This document shows, one piece after another, positions 9,116-16,664 of a stretch of DNA of 64,000 nucleotides. The position numbers and the translations under genes are program-made. Below the pieces are notes generated by a model. The model saw only the letters and a program-made list of their open reading frames with translations. It was not told the DNA's origin and ran no database searches. This DNA is from Promethearchaeota archaeon (GTDB taxonomy: Archaea; Asgardarchaeota; Lokiarchaeia; Sigyniarchaeales; SOKP01). The stretch covers positions 89,955 through 153,954 of the forward strand of contig JAHLWP010000006.1 of NCBI GenBank assembly GCA_019057865.1, read 5' to 3'. Within the stretch, counting starts at the first letter, position 1. Every line of letters begins with the position of its first letter.

Positions 9116-10093
9116 CTACCTTCTTTCATTTGTTATATTCCAATTTAGTTCTACTGATATTTTCTTTAAAGCCTCTATTAATGGAGAAACTGACTTTTTA
9201 TCATAAAAATTTGGTGATGAAACTCCCTTTTGTGCTTTCCAACCCATTTGAGTTCCCTCGCCCATTTCTCTTTGTCCATATTTCAAAATATTGCTAAGAT
9301 CTCGTATCCACCAATAAAACCTTAACCATTTTTTATTTGGATTATCTTTAGAATAGATAACTGCTAATGCTTTCCATTCACCCATCAGCCATTTTACAGT
9401 TATACCGCTCACGGGCATATAAAAATTTATTGGAAAATCTGCTTGAAAGCGTAGATCGAGATCTGAAGGTGTTATGTTGAATATTGGTTGATTATATCCT
9501 TCTAGAATAACAATTTCTCCACAATGTTGACATTCATAATGAGATTTCCTTTTTTCCATTTTTTTTTGACATCTTGGACATGTTTTATTTTCAATTATCC
9601 TATATTTAATAATTTCCAATTGTTTCTCCTTTTCTAATTCTTCTTCTGTTTTAGGTCGTCGTTTTCCATATTTTCCTGTCCAATTCCATAACTCATCAAA
9701 TGATTCATCAAATTTTTCTAAAGAATTAATAAGATTGTTAAGAACATCCTTATCATAAATTTTAAACATTCCAGCATGTTGATAGGTTTTCCACCAAGAT
9801 AATCTAATATATTTCTCATTTTTCAAATAAGCACTATGACAAATCAATACTGCAAATGCCTGATTTTCTGTTTTATTTAAAAGAATACCTTTCTCACATA
9901 TCTCATATCTTCGATCTAAACTCAAATTTTTATGAAAATAATCTCCGTTCTGAATTTCACCCTTTTCAATTTTCATTTCCTCCACTAATTCAGCTATAAC
10001 GTCTTTTTCTTTAATAATCTTTCTACATTGAGGGCATTGATAAATGCCTGCAACTAATAATTCCATTTCAATATTACATGAAGGACATTTCAA
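9116..10093 (-). CDS. Duplicated zinc-ribbon protein of SMC-like operon
   Basis: 325 residues built as two similar modules. Each starts with a zinc ribbon: CPSC...CPQC at residues 3-24, and CPRC...CQHC about 170 residues later. Each ribbon is followed by a beta-rich domain containing an aromatic strand (KYIRLSWWKTYQHAG in the first, KKWLRFYWWIRDLSN in the second) and ending in an amphipathic helix (YDKDVLNNLINSLEKF and YDKKSVSPLIEALKKI). The strand-strand-helix order loosely recalls PC4-like single-strand-binding folds, but this is not established. The upstream gene ends two bases before it. A role as the nucleic-acid-reading part of the complex is plausible inference. Confidence 0.65.
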   Translation of the reverse strand: MKCPSCNIEMELLVAGIYQCPQCRKIIKEKDVIAELVEEMKIEKGEIQNGDYFHKNLSLDRRYEICEKGILLNKTENQAFAVLICHSAYLKNEKYIRLSWWKTYQHAGMFKIYDKDVLNNLINSLEKFDESFDELWNWTGKYGKRRPKTEEELEKEKQLEIIKYRIIENKTCPRCQKKMEKRKSHYECQHCGEIVILEGYNQPIFNITPSDLDLRFQADFPINFYMPVSGITVKWLMGEWKALAVIYSKDNPNKKWLRFYWWIRDLSNILKYGQREMGEGTQMGWKAQKGVSSPNFYDKKSVSPLIEALKKISVELNWNITNERR

Positions 10094-10095
10094 AT

Positions 10096-11196
10096 TTAAT
10101 CATTCCCACTCAGAATTATAAATCTTTCATAATCTAAATTTAATAATTTTAATTCTTTCTTTGTTAGTTTTGAAATTTCATTATTTATTTTTATCAAATT
10201 CGTTCTAAGCTTTATCAGGGATTCTTGAATTTTCTTTAGAATATCATCCTCATTAAAAGAAACTTTTTTAATGAATTCAAGGTAACCGAGTTTTTTATCT
10301 TTTCCAGAATAATACTTTTTAATATCTGCTAGTTTATTATCTACTTCTTCTAATTGGTATCGGAAATTTATTAAAGATACTAACTTTGAATTCCATTCTT
10401 TAAATATAGAATTTTCTTTATCAATCTTATCAAAATCGAATTTTTCATTAAGATCCACATTTTCTTCTCTAAGAAATTCTAGAACGTCCTTATTTTCTTC
10501 TAGTGCTTTATTAATTTTTTTTACAACAGGTTTAGTATTTAAAATTGGTTCAAATATTTTAATCAATTCATTTAGTTTTTCTTGAATTTCTTTAAATCGC
10601 TGATAGAAACCTTCAATTGTTATTTCGATTTTAATGGCTTGATATATATTTCCATATTGATCTAAAATATGATAAAGATCGTCCGATAGTGTGTAATCAT
10701 GTTCTCCAATTTCAAAAATAAATGCGTGTATTGCACTAGTTTTCTCACATCTTACCCCTTTTAATCTAGTAATAGCTAAATTAAAATTTCTTCTTTGGAG
10801 AAATTTTAATTTCTTATTAATCATTAAATAGAGAGTATCATCTGGTACAGATATTGTATCTTTTTCTATTGTTATTGTCTCATCTCCTAATTTTATGATA
10901 AAGTCATCATCTTTAAGTTCAAACTCTCTTGTATTTCGTATATTTTTAAATAAACCCAAATCAACAGCAACTTCAATAAATTCCTCATTCCAAAAATTTA
11001 TGATATTTCTTTTATATATTTCATCTAATATTATAATTCTCTCATAAGATTCAATTATGTTTGGTTCATTTAAATCTTTAAATAAATCATATCTAATAGC
11101 ATAAAGGAATAGAATAATATATCTCATATCCTTATCTTCTAAAATTTTATCAATTAAATCCTTATCATAATCTAATGTTAATGTCTTATGCTCCAT
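10096..11196 (-). CDS. First gene of SMC-like operon, alpha/beta head plus coiled coil
   Basis: 366 residues. The first 190 look globular and alpha/beta (TLTLDYDKDLIDKILEDKD, then FELKDDDFIIKLGDETI). Residues about 200-360 are coiled coil with a Lys/Glu heptad pattern. No ATPase or metal motif is visible and no family is recognised. It is promoter-proximal in the eight-gene minus-strand operon; the 210 bases upstream, shared with the divergent Elf1 gene, should hold the promoter. Together with the 346- and 544-residue proteins it makes three coiled-coil subunits in one operon. Confidence 0.6.
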   Translation of the reverse strand: MEHKTLTLDYDKDLIDKILEDKDMRYIILFLYAIRYDLFKDLNEPNIIESYERIIILDEIYKRNIINFWNEEFIEVAVDLGLFKNIRNTREFELKDDDFIIKLGDETITIEKDTISVPDDTLYLMINKKLKFLQRRNFNLAITRLKGVRCEKTSAIHAFIFEIGEHDYTLSDDLYHILDQYGNIYQAIKIEITIEGFYQRFKEIQEKLNELIKIFEPILNTKPVVKKINKALEENKDVLEFLREENVDLNEKFDFDKIDKENSIFKEWNSKLVSLINFRYQLEEVDNKLADIKKYYSGKDKKLGYLEFIKKVSFNEDDILKKIQESLIKLRTNLIKINNEISKLTKKELKLLNLDYERFIILSGND

Positions 11197-11406
11197 ACCT
11201 AAAGTCCACTAATTATTATTAATACTATAAATTCATTATCGTGAAAAAGAGTAAGATTGATAATTAAACATTCCTAAAAAATTTTACTAAATTCCTCTTA
11301 ATTACTAATCCATAAAAGCAAAATTTTTTAGTTTTTATTTCTATTTGTTTAATAAGAATTTTAAAATTCATGAATTTAGTTTAAACAATTTTTAGAGTTT
11401 TTCAAC

Positions 11407-12016
11407 ATGGGAAGAAGAAAAAGGAAACAGCCAACATATAAAAGAGTTAAAAAAGTACCCAAAATTTTCACCTGCCCGGAATGACGAGATCGACTACTGA
11501 TTTCTCCCTGAATGTGGTGAAAAAAGTGTAAAAGTTACTGATATAAAAAAGAAGGGTGCTTTTGCTACAGTAAAATGTGGGAATTGTGGATTAACCCAGG
11601 AAGTATTAGTGAATGCAATTTCAGAACCAGTAGATGCTTTTGGAGATTTTATAGATATTCATTATGCAGATCAAGAACTCTTGAGATTAGAAAAAAGAGT
11701 TGCAAAATTGAAAGAAGAAGGTGAATGGGGTGAACTTGCATTTGCTTACTCTATATTGTCGGATCTTTGCAGAACGAAAGCAGCACTGTTATTAGAGGAA
11801 GATAATATCGATATGGACAAAGTTAATGACTGGAAAATGAAAGCTGAACAATATAAAAAGCTTAAAAAGGATGCTTTATTGAAACTTGATACAGAAGAAT
11901 TAGAACGAGGTGTTAGAACAGATGAAGAGTCCTTATTTGCTGAAAGTGAAACAAAAATAAAGAAGGAGCGAAAAATAGAAGATATCTTTGATGATCCAGG
12001 ATTTTTAGAATTTTAA
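11407..12016 (+). CDS. Elf1-like transcription elongation factor, frame interrupted in the zinc ribbon
   Basis: The 5' part (11407-11481) encodes MGRRRKRKQPTYKRVKKVPK then IFTCPE, the typical basic N-terminus and first zinc knuckle of archaeal/eukaryotic Elf1. A TGA stop follows at 11482. Coding resumes at GAA 11510 with CGEKSVKV, the second knuckle CGNCG, and the family motif EPVDAFGDFID, then an acidic helical tail to 12016. Removing exactly 31 nt rebuilds an intact CPEC...CGNC zinc ribbon of about 192 residues in total. The interruption therefore splits one structural motif in an otherwise well-preserved gene. Options are an RNA intron, ribosomal bypassing, a recent insertion mutation or an assembly error. 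Elf1 associates with RNA polymerase during elongation. Confidence 0.75.
11482..11512 (+). other. 31-nt interruption inside Elf1 gene (intron-like or bypass-like)
   Basis: The segment starts with an in-frame TGA directly after codon GAA (11479-11481) and ends with a second GAA (11510-11512) that restores the frame; the flanks share CCCNGAATG. Inside is a hairpin, GAGATC (11486-11491) pairing with GATTTC (11499-11504) around a seven-base loop. Outside, TTTTCACC (11465-11472) can pair perfectly over 8 bp with GGTGAAAA (11516-11523), bringing the two coding halves together. Flanking pairing plus an internal stem resembles the layout of tRNA-endonuclease introns, though I could not fit a canonical 4-bp bulge-helix-bulge. 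Matching codons with a stop after the first also resembles T4 gene 60 bypassing. Confidence 0.55.
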
Positions 12017-12035
12017 AAATTCATTGTTATGAGAC

Positions 12036-12291
12036 TTAATTATCATAATTTAAAATTTTCATCTTAATTTTAGCTGGAATGTGTTTCCAAATTGGTAGTT
12101 TTAAGAGATAATTAAAAAACTGCTTTCGGTTTAATTTCTTTTTTAATACTAAATAACTCCAATTATGAAATGATAATCGATTAAACAGTTTCATGAGGTT
12201 TATATATATATAATTGTCTTTGTAGATCGTGTGCTACATTGACTTTTTTTTCAATCCTTGGTTTTTCTTCAGAAGGGAGCAATAGTTTCAA
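12036..12291 (-). pseudogene. Short ORF broken by a TA-repeat frameshift
   Basis: Two minus-strand frames abut here: 12291 down to 12181 (36 codons from TTG, ending KPHETV) and 12194 down to 12036 (52 codons from ATG, ending KIKMKILNYDN). They meet at a TATATATATA run near 12200-12211. Changing that run by one TA unit fuses both into one 85-codon frame with no stops. Both halves have protein-like composition and similar codon use. The product is unrecognised, basic and helical in the second half. It may be a decayed gene, a slippage-switched gene or a sequencing error. The rest of 12017-12472 shows no other coding signal. Confidence 0.35.
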
Positions 12292-12472
12292 CCATTTAAA
12301 TTCACATTAGTACTTATGTAAAATTTTTAAAATTTTTATTTTTACTTAAAATTCATGGTATAATCTTAAATTTTAATTTCTTAAGAACATAGTAAATTTA
12401 TAAAAAAAAGTAAGGAACATTGTTTATTTTCAACTAAAAAATAAACAGATATTAGTGGTTCTAACTAAAATT

Positions 12473-12895
12473 TCACTCACTTCGACTTTTCCGTCGTGCA
12501 AATAGCTCTTTTAATTCTCCCATAATTGCTCCTCTTAATGTAGAGGGACTGGCAGGACGTCCTCCTCCAGGTGGACCTCCAGGTGGACCCCCAGGTGGTC
12601 CTGCAGGGGGAGGTGGGGGGCCTCCGGGACTGGGAGAAGCGACTGTTGGCGTAACAGTAGGAGATATTGCTGCTCCTGCACCTTTGTTACCACCAAGACT
12701 GCTATTAATAGCATTTACTTGAGTTTGTAAACTTGAAACCTTTGAATTGATATTTTGGATACTTCGATCAACTAAATCTGGAATTTTAAGAATTATTTGC
12801 ATAATTTTTTCAATAATATCACCAAAAGCATTAAGTTTTTCTTCTAATGGTGCTTTTCGGGTTTCTGAGAGAAAATTTGCGAATTCTTCTGCCAT
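12473..12895 (-). CDS. Coiled-coil polyproline protein, candidate actin/profilin-system ligand
   Basis: 140 residues in three parts. Residues 1-68 are helical, with a coiled coil (VDRSIQNINSKVSSLQTQV). Residues 75-118 are low-complexity, with GGPPPPPAGPP and repeated PPGGPPGG. The last 20 residues form a basic amphipathic helix (LRGAIMGELKELFARRKSRS). A coiled coil followed by polyproline and a short helical tail is the architecture of WASHC3/Ena-VASP-like actin regulators, and Asgard profilins are known to bind polyproline. A direct link to actin here is inference. The polyproline stretch uses GC-rich codons unlike its surroundings, as the amino-acid composition dictates. It sits 99 bases downstream of the coiled-coil gene on the same strand. 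Confidence 0.65.
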   Translation of the reverse strand: MAEEFANFLSETRKAPLEEKLNAFGDIIEKIMQIILKIPDLVDRSIQNINSKVSSLQTQVNAINSSLGGNKGAGAAISPTVTPTVASPSPGGPPPPPAGPPGGPPGGPPGGGRPASPSTLRGAIMGELKELFARRKSRSE

Positions 12896-12994
12896 ATAAT
12901 ACTTCCTATTTAATTTATTAAAGATCTAAATTCCTTTATCTAATAATTATATAGATTTTTGTTTAATAAATTTAAGTTTAAACGAAAAATATAT

Positions 12995-13615
12995 CTAACT
13001 TAATTCAGTAACAGTATCTTTTAACTTAATCCATAATGTATTAATCTCTTTTTTTACTTCTTTAAATTGATGGATTTTTTTAATTAGTATGTCACGAGAC
13101 CTATCAAAATCACGTTGAACGTCATTCAATTCTTGATCGAGGATATTCAATTTATCACCATCAACTAATTTATTTTTAACTTTTTCGACGTTTAATGCCT
13201 TTTTTATCACAATTGATCTTTTATTGGCCACATCAGATAAAGCATTAGCAAATTCCTTTTTCTTTTCTACTAAATAGTCTTTTTGTACAGCTAAATCTTT
13301 TATTGCGTTTAAATATCTTTTATTACCCTCGATGTATTTGTCATTTTGAGTAATAATTTCCTTATATAGATTTACTTCCTCATCTTTAATATTAGATCTA
13401 TGCTCTCTAGCTAAAGTTTGCATTTGCTTTAAAACGTCTCTAAAAGTTCGATTAAGCATTTCTCGAGTTATATTGGCTTTTGTAATGTTTTCAGCATATT
13501 TTGATTGAATACTAATTAAGGCACTCTGGGCATTAATTAATTTCTTTAGTTGCCCCACTAATTCTTTTTCCATTTTAGCTAACTCAAGTTCATCTTCATG
13601 AGTTATAATCGGCAT
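12995..13615 (-). CDS. All-helical coiled-coil protein, BAR/F-BAR-sized
   Basis: 206 residues, helical throughout, with at least three long amphipathic helices (about residues 5-85, 90-140 and 150-205), no cysteines and high Lys/Glu content. Length and helix arrangement resemble BAR/F-BAR or PspA/ESCRT-III-type membrane-shaping proteins, but no diagnostic motif is visible, so the family is not assigned. It is transcribed just ahead of the polyproline protein (99 bases apart, same strand), and coiled-coil membrane proteins are often coupled to polyproline proteins in eukaryotic actin systems. That pairing is the main reason to consider a cytoskeletal or membrane role. Confidence 0.6.
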   Translation of the reverse strand: MPIITHEDELELAKMEKELVGQLKKLINAQSALISIQSKYAENITKANITREMLNRTFRDVLKQMQTLAREHRSNIKDEEVNLYKEIITQNDKYIEGNKRYLNAIKDLAVQKDYLVEKKKEFANALSDVANKRSIVIKKALNVEKVKNKLVDGDKLNILDQELNDVQRDFDRSRDILIKKIHQFKEVKKEINTLWIKLKDTVTELS

Positions 13616-13708
13616 TTTATTAAATCTCTTTTATTTATGTGTTTTTTATTTTTTAATTAAACTATATGTTAATCAAAATAACATCTTTATTTATTTTTAT
13701 GTTCTAAT

Positions 13709-14743
13709 TTAAAATGGAAAAATAGCAGTTAAAATATTATTTTTAAAATTGGCTTTAATAATCCTTGCTTTAATTTTTTTACCTAATAGTTCTGGTGAAT
13801 ATATCATTGGTTTTTTTAATAACACTTTTATTCCCATATTTGTATCAATTTTCCCTATACATTCATGTTTCCATCGTCCATTAGATACAATCTTTAAGTC
13901 AACTATGTCATTTTTTTTTAGATTTAAAGGCATTGTTTTCTCTCTTTTATGAATACCAAAATCAATTGGACCAAGTTTTAATTTAATATCATATTTTTTT
14001 TCCAATTTGGTTAGTTGAGTATAAAAATAATCCCAAGATTTAGGACGTATTTTCTTTAATTTCCGACCAGTTCGGTATATCAAATATTTTTGAATCCCTA
14101 ATTGAATTTTTTTTTCTGAATATCCTTCTCTTCTTTTATTAACCACGAGTTTTATAATTTCTTCAATATCCTCATCATTTTCCCTTGGAAACCAAACTGG
14201 TGCAAGTAATACATTAATATTGGAATCAAGTAAAAGATCAATATTGGCTAGTAATCTATCCATATCATATTCTTTACATGCACATAAATAACTTGCCTTG
14301 CTTGGACTTAAAGTATTTAAGCTGATATTAATTTGAGTAAGATTTGCATTTTCTAGTTTCTTTATAGTCTTTTTGTTTAGCATTAAACCATTACTCTGCA
14401 TAGAAATTCGTTCTATTCCATCAATTTCCCATAATTTCTCTAATAGAATAAATAATTCAGAATATAGTAAAATTTCTCCATAGGGAGCAATATGAATTTC
14501 AATATCATAATTACCTTTTATTTGGATAGTATTTTCTAAAGTTGCAATTAAATAATCTGATGCTACAATAAAATTGGTTTTATAATCTCCTGCACTTACA
14601 AAACAATATCGGCATTTTAGATTGCATAATGTCAATGGTTTTAATTCAACAATATTTGTACCTCTATCGATTACTCCTATAAAATCGACTCCGTATAAGG
14701 GAATATCCGATTTTTCATTAACATAAATAACTTCAGAGGACAT
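13709..14743 (-). CDS. Radical SAM enzyme with C-terminal TRAM-like domain
   Basis: 344 residues. The radical SAM cluster motif is CNLKCRYC (CxxxCxxC, about residues 39-46), followed by a TIM-barrel pattern (EIHIAPYGEILLY, then ISMQSNGLML, then INISLNTL). The last 70 residues (KKNDIVDLKIVSNGRWKHE to ARIIKANFKNNIL) match the beta-barrel pattern of a TRAM RNA-binding domain. Radical SAM plus TRAM is typical of RNA-modifying enzymes such as MiaB/Cdkal1, but the order and length differ from those, so the substrate is unknown. It follows pelA by seven bases on the same strand, supporting a translation-related role. Confidence 0.75.
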   Translation of the reverse strand: MSSEVIYVNEKSDIPLYGVDFIGVIDRGTNIVELKPLTLCNLKCRYCFVSAGDYKTNFIVASDYLIATLENTIQIKGNYDIEIHIAPYGEILLYSELFILLEKLWEIDGIERISMQSNGLMLNKKTIKKLENANLTQINISLNTLSPSKASYLCACKEYDMDRLLANIDLLLDSNINVLLAPVWFPRENDEDIEEIIKLVVNKRREGYSEKKIQLGIQKYLIYRTGRKLKKIRPKSWDYFYTQLTKLEKKYDIKLKLGPIDFGIHKREKTMPLNLKKNDIVDLKIVSNGRWKHECIGKIDTNMGIKVLLKKPMIYSPELLGKKIKARIIKANFKNNILTAIFPF

Positions 14744-14750
14744 ATTTTTT

Positions 14751-15824
14751 TTAAAATTTGTATCTTAAAATACCTATAATTGAACCTAAATCGACTATTT
14801 GTCGCCCAGTGGGATGCTCACTACTTAAAATATTTATCATGCCACCAGAATTTTCTACATCTGTTATTATCTTCTCTATACCGAGTTTATGTTTCTTGCT
14901 AGCTCCCCTTATCATAGTATCAGCTAAAAATAATTCTTTGATAGCTCCTTTTTCTGCGGCTGGTGAAACTTCATTTATGCCTATGACAATAAGATCTGCA
15001 TCTGTACTAAATATTCTAAAAATTTCTTCAATTTTTTCTGATTCTAACAAGATTTTGGCATTCAATTTTAACTTTCCCAATTCTTTTGATTTTAATGCTT
15101 CTAATATTGCACTTTCAGTACCAGAGCTCGCATAGACACTTCTAATTTCAGAAATTTTTTGAGAATTTATTTTATCTCTTATATATTTTATAAAAAGATC
15201 TCGTGTGTTGCCAGGACCGCAAACAATAATTAAATTTATTTGAATATTTTTCAAATTTTCTTTCAAAACTTTTTTTATATCTTCAAAAAATTCTAAAATT
15301 GCTTTATTTCTGTAAGATTGTTCATATCTTTTACCTGGAATATTCTTTTTTATTGTAGCAATTCTTTTATGACTAAAATTCGTAATGATTGCCAAGGTCG
15401 CAAGCCCTCGCTCGATTGCAATGAAAAACATGACAAAGTTAGATTCAAATTTAGATGTTTCTTGTAAACGTGATATTTCAGTTTTTAACCATTTTTCTTT
15501 ATTTATTGTCAATTTCTGCCCAATTTCAATATTAAATGTATGATATGTCCCATAGCTCACAAAATCCTCAGGCCCCTCTAAAATTGTTCCTTTTATTCTT
15601 AGCCTATTTGTAAATTCATGGAAGGATACGTCCTCAACATTTAATTTTAAATACATAGGTTTTCTCTCGCCTTTAGATCCTTCTTTCAGAACTATTCTTC
15701 GCTGAGTTCGAGCAGCTACTTTATCATTTTTAGAGACAAGATTAAATAAAATCCAAAGATCATATAAACTTTCAATTTTCACTGTAATTTCTTGTTGCTT
15801 CTGATTGTACTCAAGGATTTTCAA
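14751..15824 (-). CDS. pelA: Pelota homolog, ribosome rescue factor
   Basis: 357 residues, the usual length of archaeal Pelota. The N-terminal Sm-like domain (EYNQKQQEITVKIESLYDLW, then KVAARTQRRI) is followed by eRF1-type domains 2 and 3: FFIAIERGLATLAIITNFSH, LIIVCGPGNTRDLF, and the C-terminal ENSGGMINILSSEHPTGRQI. Pelota with aABCE1 and a GTPase partner frees stalled ribosomes. It lacks the GGQ loop of release factors, as expected. Translation starts at TTG (15822-15824). It forms a two-gene unit with the radical SAM gene. Confidence 0.95.
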   Translation of the reverse strand: MKILEYNQKQQEITVKIESLYDLWILFNLVSKNDKVAARTQRRIVLKEGSKGERKPMYLKLNVEDVSFHEFTNRLRIKGTILEGPEDFVSYGTYHTFNIEIGQKLTINKEKWLKTEISRLQETSKFESNFVMFFIAIERGLATLAIITNFSHKRIATIKKNIPGKRYEQSYRNKAILEFFEDIKKVLKENLKNIQINLIIVCGPGNTRDLFIKYIRDKINSQKISEIRSVYASSGTESAILEALKSKELGKLKLNAKILLESEKIEEIFRIFSTDADLIVIGINEVSPAAEKGAIKELFLADTMIRGASKKHKLGIEKIITDVENSGGMINILSSEHPTGRQIVDLGSIIGILRYKF

Positions 15825-15966
15825 TTATAATTACATACTCCTTAGAAAAAATCTTTAAATTATAGAATAATGGATAATAAAAAAATTAAATCATATAAAC
15901 TGAAGCTGATATAAGTTCAATCTTAAAAATAAATAAAAAAAATATAGAAAATATCAAAAAAAATCT

Positions 15967-16119
15967 TTATTTCTCTCCTAAAGCTTCTTTAACCTTTTCC
16001 AATTCTTCCATACGTTTCTTTTTCTCTTCTTCTCTCTTCTTTAATTCTTCAGGATCTGGCTTTTCAAGAGATACACCTTTCTTTATTGCCTCTTTAAGTT
16101 CATTATTAAGTTCGGGCAT
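15967..16119 (-). CDS. 50-residue WH2/thymosin-like peptide, candidate actin binder
   Basis: A short minus-strand gene from ATG 16119: MPELNNELKEAIKKGVSLEK, then PDPEELKKREEEKKKRMEEL and KVKEALGEK. The start of the protein fits the WH2 pattern, an amphipathic helix followed by L-x-K (ELKEAIKKGVSLEK compared with the consensus LLxxIxxGxxLKK), then a Pro turn and a long charged helix, as in beta-thymosins. WH2/thymosin-like actin-binding peptides have been described in Asgard archaea. The composition is strongly biased to Lys and Glu, so chance resemblance is possible. It stands alone in the gap between pelA and the acetyltransferase gene. Confidence 0.55.
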   Translation of the reverse strand: MPELNNELKEAIKKGVSLEKPDPEELKKREEEKKKRMEELEKVKEALGEK

Positions 16120-16214
16120 TTTTATATTACACCTTTAAATCTTTAATTAGAGAATATAATTTTTTTATACGAATATTATAATAGAATTTATTTATAAGTT
16201 TTAGTTTATAGTAA

Positions 16215-16664
16215 TTAAGTGCTTAATTCCATTAAGTAAGCATCTTCACCCGATTGATAATAATTTTCTATTATTTTAGAGTTTTTTTGAAAATTGAATT
16301 TTTCATACAATTTTATTGCGATAGAATTATTTACTTGGACATTTAGAACAATTTTTTTAATTTCCTTTAATCTTTTAATCCTTTCTATTGTTTCTTGTAG
16401 AAGTAATGATCCATACCCTTTGCTTTGAAATTGGGGATGAATAAGAAAATTAATTAAATTGGCTTGATCTTCTCTATCTTTTATGACAACTATAAATCCT
16501 ATTAACTTTTTCATAATTTTACCATCCTCTAGCTTTAAAAAGAGTATATTTTGCTGAATTAGTTTTTCAACTAATTTTATTGAAAAAGCATTTTCTTTAA
16601 ATATGTGATGTTCGAGATTAGAAATACTTCTTAAATCTCTTATACTTACATCTTTAATTTTCAT
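16215..16664 (-). CDS. GNAT acetyltransferase, RimI-like
   Basis: About 149 residues from ATG 16664. The acetyl-CoA-binding core is seen in LINFLIHPQFQSKGYGSLLL (GNAT motif A, Q/RxxGxG/A type), followed by NVQVNNSIAIKLYEKFNF (motif B), as in RimI-type N-terminal acetyltransferases. Possible starts lie at 16691 and 16673 inside the end of the upstream gene. I prefer 16664 because MKIKDVSIRDLRSISNLE begins at the usual first strand of the fold. It overlaps the end of the upstream radical SAM gene, so the two are likely translated together. The target protein or small molecule is not predictable. Confidence 0.85.
   Translation of the reverse strand: MKIKDVSIRDLRSISNLEHHIFKENAFSIKLVEKLIQQNILFLKLEDGKIMKKLIGFIVVIKDREDQANLINFLIHPQFQSKGYGSLLLQETIERIKRLKEIKKIVLNVQVNNSIAIKLYEKFNFQKNSKIIENYYQSGEDAYLMELST

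Noticed and set aside
2304..11196. Assignment of the operon to Wadjet or MukBEF defence systems
   Set aside because: It lacks an intact SMC ATPase, a JetD-like nuclease and a recognisable kleisin; the resemblance is limited to a degenerate head and a wHTH protein.
11482..11484. TGA in Elf1 as selenocysteine or another recoded residue
   Set aside because: Reading through TGA gives RDRLLISP then a second TGA and loses the zinc-ribbon frame, so simple recoding does not repair the gene.
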